From an uncultured Bacilli bacterium (GTDB taxonomy: Bacteria > Bacillota_I > Bacilli_A > RF39 > UBA660): 22,653 bases of DNA. Positions 1 to 7,253 of the stretch are shown in pieces (position 1 is the stretch's first letter; each line of letters starts with the position of its first letter). The stretch covers positions 1 through 22,653 of the forward strand of contig CAKPIH010000016.1 in assembly GCA_934162325.1 (NCBI GenBank), in the 5' to 3' direction. The position numbers and the translations under genes are program-made. The notes beneath the pieces are model-generated. The model was not told where the DNA came from. It saw only the letters and a program-made list of their open reading frames with translations, and did not search any database.

Positions 1-2
1 TT

Positions 3-98
3 GAGCAAACACCAGTAAAAACAGAAACTATATCAAATATGTATCAAGATAATACTAATGATGATGATTTCTTTGATGATTTTTTCAGTGATGATTAA
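3..98 (+). CDS. C-terminal end of a gene with an acidic, Phe-rich tail (partial)
   Basis: An open frame enters from the left edge and gives 31 residues before TAA at 96-98. The tail ends in alternating Asp and Phe (DDDFFDDFFSDD). The gene is cut by the window, so nothing of its core is visible. In Bacilli the gene upstream of rny is often recA, and RecA proteins end in an acidic disordered tail, so recA is a reasonable guess from position and acidity only. Another acidic-tailed protein is equally compatible with what can be seen. A terminator follows at once, so it is not obviously cotranscribed with rny. Confidence 0.5.
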   Translation, partial: EQTPVKTETISNMYQDNTNDDDFFDDFFSDD

Positions 99-125
99 GA
101 GTATTTAAAACTCTTTTTTCTTTTT
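97..125 (+). terminator. Intrinsic terminator after the partial gene
   Basis: AAGAGT (97-102) pairs with ACTCTT (110-115) around a 7-base loop and runs into a T-rich tract. It overlaps the stop codon of the partial gene. Confidence 0.75.
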
Positions 126-142
126 GTTACAATTAAAATTGC

Positions 143-171
143 TTGACAACATTGGAAAACTAAGATACAAT
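143..171 (+). promoter_or_regulatory. Promoter of rny
   Basis: TTGACA at 143-148, a 17-base spacer, then TACAAT at 166-171: close to the sigma-A consensus. The -10 box lies inside a perfect 15-base palindrome, TACAATTAAATTGTA (166-180), and a second one (CAATT-AA-AATTG, 130-141) lies just before the -35 box. Confidence 0.85.
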
Positions 172-242
172 TAAATTGTATAGTTTAAATTAAAATTAAT
201 AATTTTTTCTATAATATATAATTAAAGAATGGAGGTGTTCAG

Positions 243-1796
243 ATGAATGAAACAGTTTTCTCCATTTTACTATTTGTTCTTGGATTAATTGTTGGACTAG
301 TTAGCATTATAGTTATAAATGCTTTAAAGAAAAAGAATCAAGAAAAAGAAGCAGATTCAATAATCGAAAAAGCAAAGAAAGATGCAGATAAAATTAAAAG
401 AGAATCTTTATTTGAAACTAAAGAAGAAATACATAAATTAAAAATTGAAGCGGATAAAGAAATAAAAGAGAAAAAAGGCGAAATAAAAGAGCAAGAAGAA
501 AGACTTCTTCAAAGAGAAAATAATATTGATCGCCGTGATTTAGCAATGCAAAATAGAGAAAATTCTCTAGAAGAAAGAGAAAATAATTTATTAGAAAAAC
601 AGCAAAAAATTCAAGACGCAAAAGAAGAAATGGAACAGATTAAGAAACAAGAACTAGAAGAATTAGAAAAAATAAGTAAATACAGCAAAGAACAAGCAAA
701 AACTGAAATAATGAAAATCGTTGAAGAAAAAATGTCAAAAGAAATAGCAGCATATATCAAAGAAAAAGAGGCTGAAGCCAAATTAGAAGTTGATGAAAAG
801 AGTAAAGAATTGCTAGTAGGCACAATGCAAAAATATTCAGCAGATATTACTAGTGAACAAACAGTATCTGTAATAGCATTACCTAATGATGAAATGAAAG
901 GTAGATTAATTGGTAGAGAAGGAAGAAATATTAGAACAATAGAATCAGTAACAGGTGTTGATTTAATAATTGATGATACTCCAGAAGCTATTGTAATCTC
1001 AAGTTTTGATCCATTAAGAAGAGAAATAGCAAGACTTACTCTAGAAACATTAATTAAAGATGGCAGAATTCATCCGGCTAGAATAGAGGAATTATATGCT
1101 AAGACATGTGCAGATGTAAGAACTGCTATTAAAGAGTATGGTAAAAACGCTTTATATAAACTTGGATTATCTAAAATGGATCCTGAATTAGTAGAAATAG
1201 TAGGAAAGTTACACTTTAGAAGTAGTTATGGACAAAATGCCTTAAAGCACTCTATGGAGGTTGCTAATTTGTCTGGTATATTAGCAGGTGAATTAGGAGA
1301 AAATGTCAATCTTGCTAAAAGAGCAGGTTTACTTCATGATATTGGAAAAGCAATTGATTTTGAAATGGAAGGAAGCCATGTAAAAATTGGTGCTGATTTA
1401 GCTAAAAAATATGGTGAAGATGAAGTTGTTATAAATTCTATAGCTTCTCATCATGGAGATGTACCACCAACAAGCATTATAGCGTCTATTGTTTCAATAG
1501 CAGATTCAATCTCAGCATCACGTCCAGGTGCTAGAAATGATTCTTCAGAAAATTATATTCAAAGATTAGAAGAATTAGAGGCAATAGGTAATGATGTTTC
1601 CGGTGTCGAAAAAGCATATGCCGTTCAAGCTGGTAGAGAACTTCGTGTAATGGTAAAACCTGAAGAAGTAGACGATTTAACAGCATATCAAATAGCTAGA
1701 GAAATCAAAGAAAAAATAGAAAATGAATTAAAATATCCTGGTACTATAAAAGTAACAGTAATAAGAGAAACAAGATGCACAGAAGAGGCTAAATAG
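243..1796 (+). CDS. rny: Ribonuclease Y, membrane-anchored endoribonuclease
   Basis: RNase Y starts mRNA decay in Firmicutes, cutting single-stranded RNA from a position on the inner membrane face. The 517 residues match the family's usual ~520. An N-terminal membrane helix spans residues 5-27. A long charged Glu/Lys coiled coil spans about 30-195. A KH RNA-binding domain carries the GxxG loop (IGREGRN, 223-229). The HD metal-dependent phosphodiesterase domain has His336, His365-Asp366 in LLHDIGK, and His403-His404. Nothing is missing. The start is fixed by GGAGGTG about six bases upstream and by the membrane helix beginning immediately. nagZ follows after 31 bases with no terminator between, so the two are probably cotranscribed from the promoter at 143. 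Confidence 0.97.
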   Translation: MNETVFSILLFVLGLIVGLVSIIVINALKKKNQEKEADSIIEKAKKDADKIKRESLFETKEEIHKLKIEADKEIKEKKGEIKEQEERLLQRENNIDRRDLAMQNRENSLEERENNLLEKQQKIQDAKEEMEQIKKQELEELEKISKYSKEQAKTEIMKIVEEKMSKEIAAYIKEKEAEAKLEVDEKSKELLVGTMQKYSADITSEQTVSVIALPNDEMKGRLIGREGRNIRTIESVTGVDLIIDDTPEAIVISSFDPLRREIARLTLETLIKDGRIHPARIEELYAKTCADVRTAIKEYGKNALYKLGLSKMDPELVEIVGKLHFRSSYGQNALKHSMEVANLSGILAGELGENVNLAKRAGLLHDIGKAIDFEMEGSHVKIGADLAKKYGEDEVVINSIASHHGDVPPTSIIASIVSIADSISASRPGARNDSSENYIQRLEELEAIGNDVSGVEKAYAVQAGRELRVMVKPEEVDDLTAYQIAREIKEKIENELKYPGTIKVTVIRETRCTEEAK

Positions 1797-1827
1797 TCTT
1801 TTCTGTTTTCTCTAAAGGAGTATAATT

Positions 1828-2898
1828 ATGCTAGAAAAATTAACATTAGAAGAAAAAATTGGTCAAATGTTTATGTTTGGAATAAACAGTTCCAATACAG
1901 AAGGAATTTTAGAATTAATCAAAAACAATCAAATAGGAGGAGTAATTCTTTATAAAAAAAATTATTCCTCTTATAGTGAAATGTTAACTTTAATCAATAA
2001 ATTAAAAGATGCTAACAAAGGAAATAAAATACCCTTATTCGTAGCGGTAGATGAAGAAGGTGGTCGCGTAAACAGAATGCCATCAGAAATAAAAAATTTA
2101 AAAAGTATTAATAAATTTTCTAAGTTAGAAGACAAGAAATTAATAAAAAAACATTCTGAAATAATATCCAAAATGTTATATAATACTGGTATCAATATGA
2201 ATTTTGCTCCAGATTTAGATATCGATAACAATTCATCAAGTAAAGTTATAAAAGATAGATGCTTTTCTGATAATGTTGATATAGTAAAAGAATATGGAAT
2301 ACTATATATGAAAGAAATGCAAAAAAATAATGTAATTTCTATTATTAAGCATTTTCCAGGACATGGAATAACAAAAAAAGATTCTCACATATTATTACCT
2401 TATACTTTTAATTATAAAGAAGTATTAAATAAGCATATATTGCCATTCAAAGAAGCAATAGATAATGGTTGTGATGGCATAATGATAAGTCACATAGTTA
2501 TAAAAAAACTAACCCAAGGATTACCATCATCCTTATCAAAAAAATTAATAAAAGAATATTTAAGAGAAAAACTTCATTATGACAATTTAGTAATAACTGA
2601 TGATATAAGAATGAAACCAGTTGATTTATTATATAAAAGTGTTTCATTAAAGAAAGCTTTTACATCGGGAGCAGATATTATCCTATTTAAATATCGTAAA
2701 GATGATTACAAAGTAATAAATAAAGTAATAAAAATGGTAAAAACAGCTAAAATAAAAGAAGAAGATATCAACAAATCAGTGGCTAGAATACTCAGAATAA
2801 AAGAAAAATATAATATATCAGATAAGAAGAAGATAAATGGTTGTAATATTGAAGAATTAAATAAACAAATAGAAGAATTAAACAGTATTTTAAATTAA
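1828..2898 (+). CDS. nagZ: Glycoside hydrolase family 3 protein, NagZ-like beta-N-acetylhexosaminidase
   Basis: The family removes N-acetylglucosamine from muropeptides or chitobiose during wall turnover. At 356 residues this is a single GH3 barrel without the large C-terminal domain of Bacillus NagZ. Visible motifs are VDEEGGRV (74-81), KHFPGHG (174-180), the Asp185/His187 acid-base pair in KKDSH typical of the NagZ branch, and the nucleophile region TDDIRM (257-262). There is no signal peptide (it starts MLEKLTLEEKIGQM), so it should act in the cytoplasm on recycled muropeptides. AAAGGAG seven bases before ATG fixes the start. It sits behind rny, and a strong terminator overlaps its stop codon. 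Natural substrate is inferred from family only. Confidence 0.88.
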   Translation: MLEKLTLEEKIGQMFMFGINSSNTEGILELIKNNQIGGVILYKKNYSSYSEMLTLINKLKDANKGNKIPLFVAVDEEGGRVNRMPSEIKNLKSINKFSKLEDKKLIKKHSEIISKMLYNTGINMNFAPDLDIDNNSSSKVIKDRCFSDNVDIVKEYGILYMKEMQKNNVISIIKHFPGHGITKKDSHILLPYTFNYKEVLNKHILPFKEAIDNGCDGIMISHIVIKKLTQGLPSSLSKKLIKEYLREKLHYDNLVITDDIRMKPVDLLYKSVSLKKAFTSGADIILFKYRKDDYKVINKVIKMVKTAKIKEEDINKSVARILRIKEKYNISDKKKINGCNIEELNKQIEELNSILN

Positions 2899-2934
2899 AT
2901 ATCTAAAATAGATGTTTAATTTTTCTTTATTTTT
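2895..2934 (+). terminator. Intrinsic terminator of rny-nagZ
   Basis: TTAAATATCT (2895-2904) pairs with AGATGTTTAA (2910-2919), ten pairs with one G-U, followed by TTTTTCTTTATTTTT. The nagZ stop codon lies inside the left arm. Confidence 0.9.
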
Positions 2935-2945
2935 ATACATAAAAA

Positions 2946-2954
2946 TGTTATAAT
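2946..2954 (+). promoter_or_regulatory. Extended -10 promoter of the ftsY operon
   Basis: TGTTATAAT, an extended -10 with perfect TATAAT at 2949-2954. The -35 region (about 2926-2931) is poor and overlaps the preceding terminator's T-tract, so the TG extension probably compensates. Confidence 0.65.
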
Positions 2955-2986
2955 GTATATAGATAATTAACAGGAGGTAAAAAAGC

Positions 2987-3949
2987 ATGGGATTATTTAA
3001 TAAGATAAAAAATGTCTTTTCAAAAGACAAAGAGGCAGCAAAATATGAAGAAGGGCTTACTAAAACAAGAAAAGAATTTTCAACTGAATTAGCTAAGTTA
3101 TCTAAGAAGTATAAGAATATTGATGATGATTATTTTGAGGAATTAGAAAATATTCTAATAATGGCAGATATTGGTGTAAATACAGTTGTAAAATTTGTTG
3201 ATAAGTTAAAGAAAAGAGTAAAGGAAGAAAATATAAAGGATAGTGAAACTCTAAAAGAAATAATAATTGATGAACTATTAATAATGTATGTAAATAATGG
3301 CGTTTTAAAAAGTAAAATAAATTATAGTGAAGAAGGGCCAACCGTAATTCTTTTTATTGGCGTTAATGGAGTTGGAAAAACAACAAGCATCGGAAAGATT
3401 GCCAATAAATTAAAAAAAGAAGGTAAAAAAGTTCTATTAGTAGCGGGGGATACCTTTAGAGCAGGTGCCATAGAACAAATAGAAGAATGGGGAAAAAGAA
3501 CTAATATTGATGTTGTTAGTACTAAATCAAAAGATCCATCAGCGGCAGTATATGATGGCGTTGATAAAGGAATAAAAGAAAATTATGATGTAATCCTAAT
3601 AGATACAGCAGGAAGACTTCAAAATAAAGTAAACTTAATGAATGAATTATCCAAAATGAATTCCGTAATAAAAAAACTGATTCCTAATGCTCCACATGAA
3701 ACACTTTTAGTAGTAGATGCTACTTCAGGACAAAACGGAATATCACAAGCCAAAGCCTTTAGTGAAGTAACCGACATAACAGGAATAGTCTTAACTAAAT
3801 TAGATGGAACAGCTAAAGGTGGCATAGTTCTTGCTATTAAAGAAGAAGTAAATATACCAGTAAAATATGTAGGACTAGGAGAACAAGAAGATGATTTAGA
3901 AGCCTTTGATATTGAAAAGTATATTTATGGTTTATTTAAAGATTTATAA
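2987..3949 (+). CDS. ftsY: Signal recognition particle receptor FtsY
   Basis: FtsY is the membrane-associated SRP GTPase that accepts ribosome-nascent chain complexes from Ffh and passes them to SecYEG. At 320 residues it is essentially an NG domain with a short basic N terminus instead of the long acidic A domain of E. coli FtsY. The N domain covers about 20-100. G motifs are GVNGVGKTT (125-133), DTFRAGA (155-161, insertion-box region), DTAGR (206-210), TKLDG (270-274) and the closing GLGEQEDDL. The start is set by AGGAGG nine bases upstream. A small membrane gene and ylxM follow closely, keeping the ftsY-ylxM link of Firmicutes, but ffh, the usual next gene, is absent. Confidence 0.97.
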   Translation: MGLFNKIKNVFSKDKEAAKYEEGLTKTRKEFSTELAKLSKKYKNIDDDYFEELENILIMADIGVNTVVKFVDKLKKRVKEENIKDSETLKEIIIDELLIMYVNNGVLKSKINYSEEGPTVILFIGVNGVGKTTSIGKIANKLKKEGKKVLLVAGDTFRAGAIEQIEEWGKRTNIDVVSTKSKDPSAAVYDGVDKGIKENYDVILIDTAGRLQNKVNLMNELSKMNSVIKKLIPNAPHETLLVVDATSGQNGISQAKAFSEVTDITGIVLTKLDGTAKGGIVLAIKEEVNIPVKYVGLGEQEDDLEAFDIEKYIYGLFKDL

Positions 3950-3972
3950 GAAATAGAAAGGGAGATAAAAAA

Positions 3973-4293
3973 ATGAAAAAAGAAGAAAAAACATCAAAAA
4001 TAAAAAAGAAGAAGGAAGAAAAATATAAATTAGTAGATACTGAAAGATTAAAAAAAGTAGAACTAATAATATCTTTAATAGTAGGAGTTATATTCCTAGT
4101 ATTATTAGTCCTTTCCATAATAAACGTTGTCTTTTTACCAGCAACACTAATATTATTTGCTTTATTCTTATTTTGCATTTGCTACTATTACATTGAAGAT
4201 GAATCAAAGAAAAAAATGGTATATATACTATTTGGATTAGGAGTATTACTAATAATTATTGAAGTAATATATACATTAGTAAAAATAATTTAA
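3973..4293 (+). CDS. Small three-helix membrane protein, unknown function
   Basis: A 106-residue protein with a very basic N terminus (about 30 residues, many Lys) and three predicted membrane helices at roughly 35-55, 57-76 and 84-104, joined by a short DESKKK loop. I do not recognise a family. It starts after a GGGAGA site, 23 bases behind ftsY. Its TAA shares one base with the ATG of ylxM (TAATG), so translation of the two is probably coupled. Position between the SRP receptor and an SRP-associated protein suggests, without proving, a membrane or secretion role. Confidence 0.8.
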   Translation: MKKEEKTSKIKKKKEEKYKLVDTERLKKVELIISLIVGVIFLVLLVLSIINVVFLPATLILFALFLFCICYYYIEDESKKKMVYILFGLGVLLIIIEVIYTLVKII

Positions 4294-4586
4294 TGGAAAA
4301 AAGAGAATATTTAATAATGCTATATGACTTCTATAGTGAACTATTAAGTGATAAACAAAAAGAACATTTTGAAGATTATTATTTTAATAATTTATCATTA
4401 GGAGAAATAAGTGAAAATGAAAATGTAAGTAGAAATGCTATTCATAAAAGTATAAAGTCAATAGAAAATAAATTATATTTTTATGAAGAAAAATTAAAAT
4501 TATATCAAAAGTCACAAGAGTTAAATACACTATTAGCAAATATTAAAGATGAAAAATTAAAGAAAGATATAAAAAATATATTGTAG
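4293..4586 (+). CDS. ylxM: YlxM/p13-like helix-turn-helix protein (UPF0122)
   Basis: YlxM is a small sigma-factor-like HTH protein encoded with SRP genes in Gram-positive bacteria. In Streptococcus mutans it modulates SRP GTPase activity. The 97 residues show the family pattern: an N-terminal helix (LIMLYDFYSELLSDKQ), an HTH (LSLGEISENENVSRNAIHKSIK, about 40-62) and a C-terminal amphipathic helix rich in Lys/Glu. It overlaps the preceding membrane gene by one base and has no good ribosome site of its own, in line with coupled translation. Family call is strong. Molecular role in this organism is from relatives. Confidence 0.88.
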   Translation: MEKREYLIMLYDFYSELLSDKQKEHFEDYYFNNLSLGEISENENVSRNAIHKSIKSIENKLYFYEEKLKLYQKSQELNTLLANIKDEKLKKDIKNIL

Positions 4587-4595
4587 GAGAATACC

Positions 4596-4730
4596 ATGAC
4601 AAATCGAAAATATAAAATGTATTATGATTATAAAAAAAGAACAAACGGTGGTTTTTTAGACGCCATCTTTCTATCTGGCATAATGGTAAGTGGATTAATA
4701 TTAATCCTTCTCTCACTAGGAGGCAAATAA
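4596..4730 (+). CDS. 44-residue single-helix membrane peptide
   Basis: Translation from ATG at 4596 gives a short basic stretch (MTNRKYKMYYDYKKRTNG) and then one hydrophobic helix, LDAIFLSGIMVSGLILILLS, ending LGGK. AGGAGA lies six bases before ATG. The frame fills the gap between ylxM and the AAA+ gene exactly: its TAA abuts the next ATG, and that gene's AGGAGG site lies inside its last codons. The neat packing argues that it is translated. No family recognised. It could be a membrane anchor or partner for the ATPase behind it. Confidence 0.7.
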   Translation: MTNRKYKMYYDYKKRTNGGFLDAIFLSGIMVSGLILILLSLGGK

Positions 4731-5624
4731 ATGGAAAGTATATTAGAAAGATTTTCGGATAATTTAACTGAAGTAGAATACATAACAAATCCTGCTATAG
4801 CAAGGGATGAAGAAATAAAAAAATTAATTTTAGTACTACTAACACCAGAAAAATCAGCTGTACTAGTAGGTAAGCCAGGTATTGGTAAAACCGCTATAGT
4901 TGAAGGCCTAGCTTATCGTATTCAAAGGCATGAAGTACCAAAAGCCTTAGATGGTTATACTATATATCGTATCAATACAACAGCATTATTAACTAATACT
5001 GGTGAAGAAAATAGAGTCCTTAAATTAGTAGAAGAATTAAAACAAAAAGAGAAAGTAATTTTATTTATTGACGAAATACATACATTAATAGGTAACGATG
5101 CAGCAGGAGCCTTAGACCTAGCCAATATGTTTAAAGAAGGACTAAGTCGTGGAACAATTAAAATGATTGGTGCTACTACAACATACGAATATGAAAGATA
5201 TATTATGCGTGATAAAGCCTTCTTAAGAAGATTTGAAAAAGTAGATGTATCAGAACCAACTGAAGAAATGACCGTAGAAATTCTTTTAAAAACATTACCT
5301 AAATTAGAAAAACAAACAGGAGTAATTCTTCCTTATACCGATTTTATTAAGGAAAAAATAATGAAATTCATTGTAAATATGACAACAGAATTTAAAAGAG
5401 TATATGAAATATCATCTAGATATCCCGATATAGCTTTAGTAATATTAAGACAATGTTTCTCTAATGCTATATATGAAGATCGTAAAACAATAGATTTTAA
5501 AAATATATACGATGCCGTAAGAACAACCAAAGCCGTATATCCAGATGTAATAAAAAAAGAATTAGTAAACTTTAAAGAAATATTTAAAGATGAGTTAAAA
5601 GCAGAAAATATAGTAATAGAATAG
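4731..5624 (+). CDS. Stand-alone AAA+ ATPase resembling the first (D1) ring of ClpC/ClpB
   Basis: The 297 residues align with one nucleotide-binding domain of Clp/Hsp100 ATPases. Walker A is GKPGIGKT (47-54), Walker B VILFIDE (109-115) followed by IHTLIG, sensor 1 GATT (147-150), and the arginine finger Arg166-Arg167 sits in FLRRFE. Full Clp ATPases have about 750-860 residues with an N domain, two ATPase rings, a ClpP-docking loop and, in ClpB/C, a middle domain. None of these is present. The D1 pore loop, usually KYRGEFE, is shortened to TNTGEEN (about 88-94) and has no aromatic residue. It therefore looks ATP-competent but poorly suited to threading polypeptides. Last gene of the ftsY operon. 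A terminator overlaps its stop codon. Function unknown. Confidence 0.85.
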   Translation: MESILERFSDNLTEVEYITNPAIARDEEIKKLILVLLTPEKSAVLVGKPGIGKTAIVEGLAYRIQRHEVPKALDGYTIYRINTTALLTNTGEENRVLKLVEELKQKEKVILFIDEIHTLIGNDAAGALDLANMFKEGLSRGTIKMIGATTTYEYERYIMRDKAFLRRFEKVDVSEPTEEMTVEILLKTLPKLEKQTGVILPYTDFIKEKIMKFIVNMTTEFKRVYEISSRYPDIALVILRQCFSNAIYEDRKTIDFKNIYDAVRTTKAVYPDVIKKELVNFKEIFKDELKAENIVIE

Positions 5625-5648
5625 GAATTTAAAGTTCCTATTTTATTA
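5620..5648 (+). terminator. Intrinsic terminator of the ftsY operon
   Basis: AATAGGAA (5620-5627) pairs perfectly with TTCCTATT (5635-5642) around a 7-base loop, followed by TTATTAATT. The stop codon is inside the left arm. Confidence 0.85.
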
Positions 5649-5711
5649 ATTAATTGTGGATTAAAAAATAAACTGTGGAATAAAAAACTTTAAAAAATAT
5701 CCAAAAAGTAA

Positions 5712-5717
5712 TATAAT
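5712..5717 (+). promoter_or_regulatory. Probable -10 box of the murE promoter
   Basis: Perfect TATAAT at 5712-5717, 20 bases before the murE ATG. The matching -35 position (5689-5694, TTTAAA) is weak. Confidence 0.5.
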
Positions 5718-5736
5718 AAATTAGAGAGGTGAAACA

Positions 5737-7194
5737 ATGAAATTAGAAAAAATATTAAATAACATTGATTATAAATTAATAAAAGGAAGTCTAGATACCG
5801 AAGTATCAGGTTTATACTATGATTCAAGAAAAGTAACTAATGGTTCGGCCTTTATATGCTTATCAGGAACTCAAGTAGATGGTCATGATTATATAAAATC
5901 CGCTATTGAAAAAGGAGCAACAACAATCATTATCGAAAAAGATGTTGAAGTATCTGAAGATGTAACTGTAGTAAAATTACCAAATACAAGAAAGAATTTA
6001 TCATTATTAGCCATAAACTATTTTGATAATCCTGCTAGTAAATTAACTATGATAGGAATAACAGGAACCAAAGGCAAAACAACCACATCATGGATGATTA
6101 AGAATATACTTGAAGAAGATGGTCATAAAACAGGTGTTATAGGTACAATGGGAGTATTTATCGGAAACACTCATTACGATACTGTAAATACAACTCCTGA
6201 AAGTTATGATATACAAAAATATCTAAAAGAAATGGTAGATAACAAAGTAGAATATGCCATTATGGAAGTATCATCTCAAGCTTTAAAAGTAGGTAGAGTA
6301 GAGGGCCTTTCCTTTGATTATGGAGTATTTACTAACTTAACCAAAGACCATATCGGTGAAGGAGAACACGAGAATATGGAAGACTATATTTATAGTAAAA
6401 GCCTATTATTCCAAAAATGCAAACATGGTATACTAAACATTGATGATACCCACTATGAAGATATGATAAAAAATAGTACTTGTGATATACATACCTTTGG
6501 TAAAAATAAAGATGCTAATCTTTTGATAGATAATATCAAATTATTAAGGAAAGAACATTTTATAGGATTAGAACTAAATACTAAAGGAATCATAGAAGAT
6601 ACTTTTCTAGTAAATACACCAGGAGAATTCTCAGCTTATAATGCTTCTAGTGCTATTTTGACAACATATCTAATAGGTTGCAAAGTAGAAAATATCAAAA
6701 AAGCCCTATCAAAAGTAGCAGTAAAAGGAAGAGTAGAAATAGTACCAGTATCTAGTAAATATAGTGTTATAATAGATTATGCTCATAATGGAGTATCAAT
6801 GCAAAGTATACTAGAGACAATGAGAGCATATAATCCAAAAAGAATAGTAAGCTTATTTGGCTGTGGTGGTAATAGAAGTAAAGAACGTCGTTATGACATG
6901 GGCGAAATATCCGGAACCCTAGCAGACTTTACCATAGTAACTGAAGATAACTCCAGATATGAAGACATAAATGATATCATGAATGATATCGAAATAGGCT
7001 TAAAGAAAACATCCGGAAAATACATAAAAATACCAAGTCGTAAAGATGCTATAAAATATGCTATTGATAATGCAAAAGAAGGAGACATAATTCTTTTATT
7101 AGGAAAAGGTCATGAGACATATCGTGAAATAAATGGTGTAAGAGAACATTTAGATGAAAGAGAGATAATAAAAGACATCTTAAATAACAAATAA
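5737..7194 (+). CDS. murE: UDP-MurNAc-tripeptide synthetase MurE
   Basis: MurE adds the third amino acid to UDP-MurNAc-L-Ala-D-Glu in the cytoplasm. At 485 residues it is normal length. The N-terminal uridine-binding domain is followed by the ATP loop GTKGKTTT (110-117), NTTPES, EVSSQALKVGRV, the segment with the lysine expected to be carbamylated (YIYSKSLLF), DYAHNG, FGCGGNRSKERR and the C-terminal LGKGHETYREI. The amino-acid selectivity motif reads DNSR, where DAP enzymes have DNPR. Keeping Asp, Asn and Arg favours meso-DAP over L-Lys, but the Pro-to-Ser change leaves this open. GAGAGGTG precedes ATG. It stands outside the PBP-mraY-ftsW block at 12209-17200, so the usual division/cell-wall cluster is split here. 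Confidence 0.95.
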   Translation: MKLEKILNNIDYKLIKGSLDTEVSGLYYDSRKVTNGSAFICLSGTQVDGHDYIKSAIEKGATTIIIEKDVEVSEDVTVVKLPNTRKNLSLLAINYFDNPASKLTMIGITGTKGKTTTSWMIKNILEEDGHKTGVIGTMGVFIGNTHYDTVNTTPESYDIQKYLKEMVDNKVEYAIMEVSSQALKVGRVEGLSFDYGVFTNLTKDHIGEGEHENMEDYIYSKSLLFQKCKHGILNIDDTHYEDMIKNSTCDIHTFGKNKDANLLIDNIKLLRKEHFIGLELNTKGIIEDTFLVNTPGEFSAYNASSAILTTYLIGCKVENIKKALSKVAVKGRVEIVPVSSKYSVIIDYAHNGVSMQSILETMRAYNPKRIVSLFGCGGNRSKERRYDMGEISGTLADFTIVTEDNSRYEDINDIMNDIEIGLKKTSGKYIKIPSRKDAIKYAIDNAKEGDIILLLGKGHETYREINGVREHLDEREIIKDILNNK

Positions 7195-7253
7195 ATATTT
7201 ACAATAAATAAAATATCTGCTAATATATAATTAAAGAAAAGGAGAGTGCAGAA

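Noticed and set aside
5656..5684. Two DnaA-box-like TGTGGA sequences before murE
   Set aside because: TGTGGATTA and TGTGGAATA each differ from TGTGGATAA, there are only two, and no origin genes are near.
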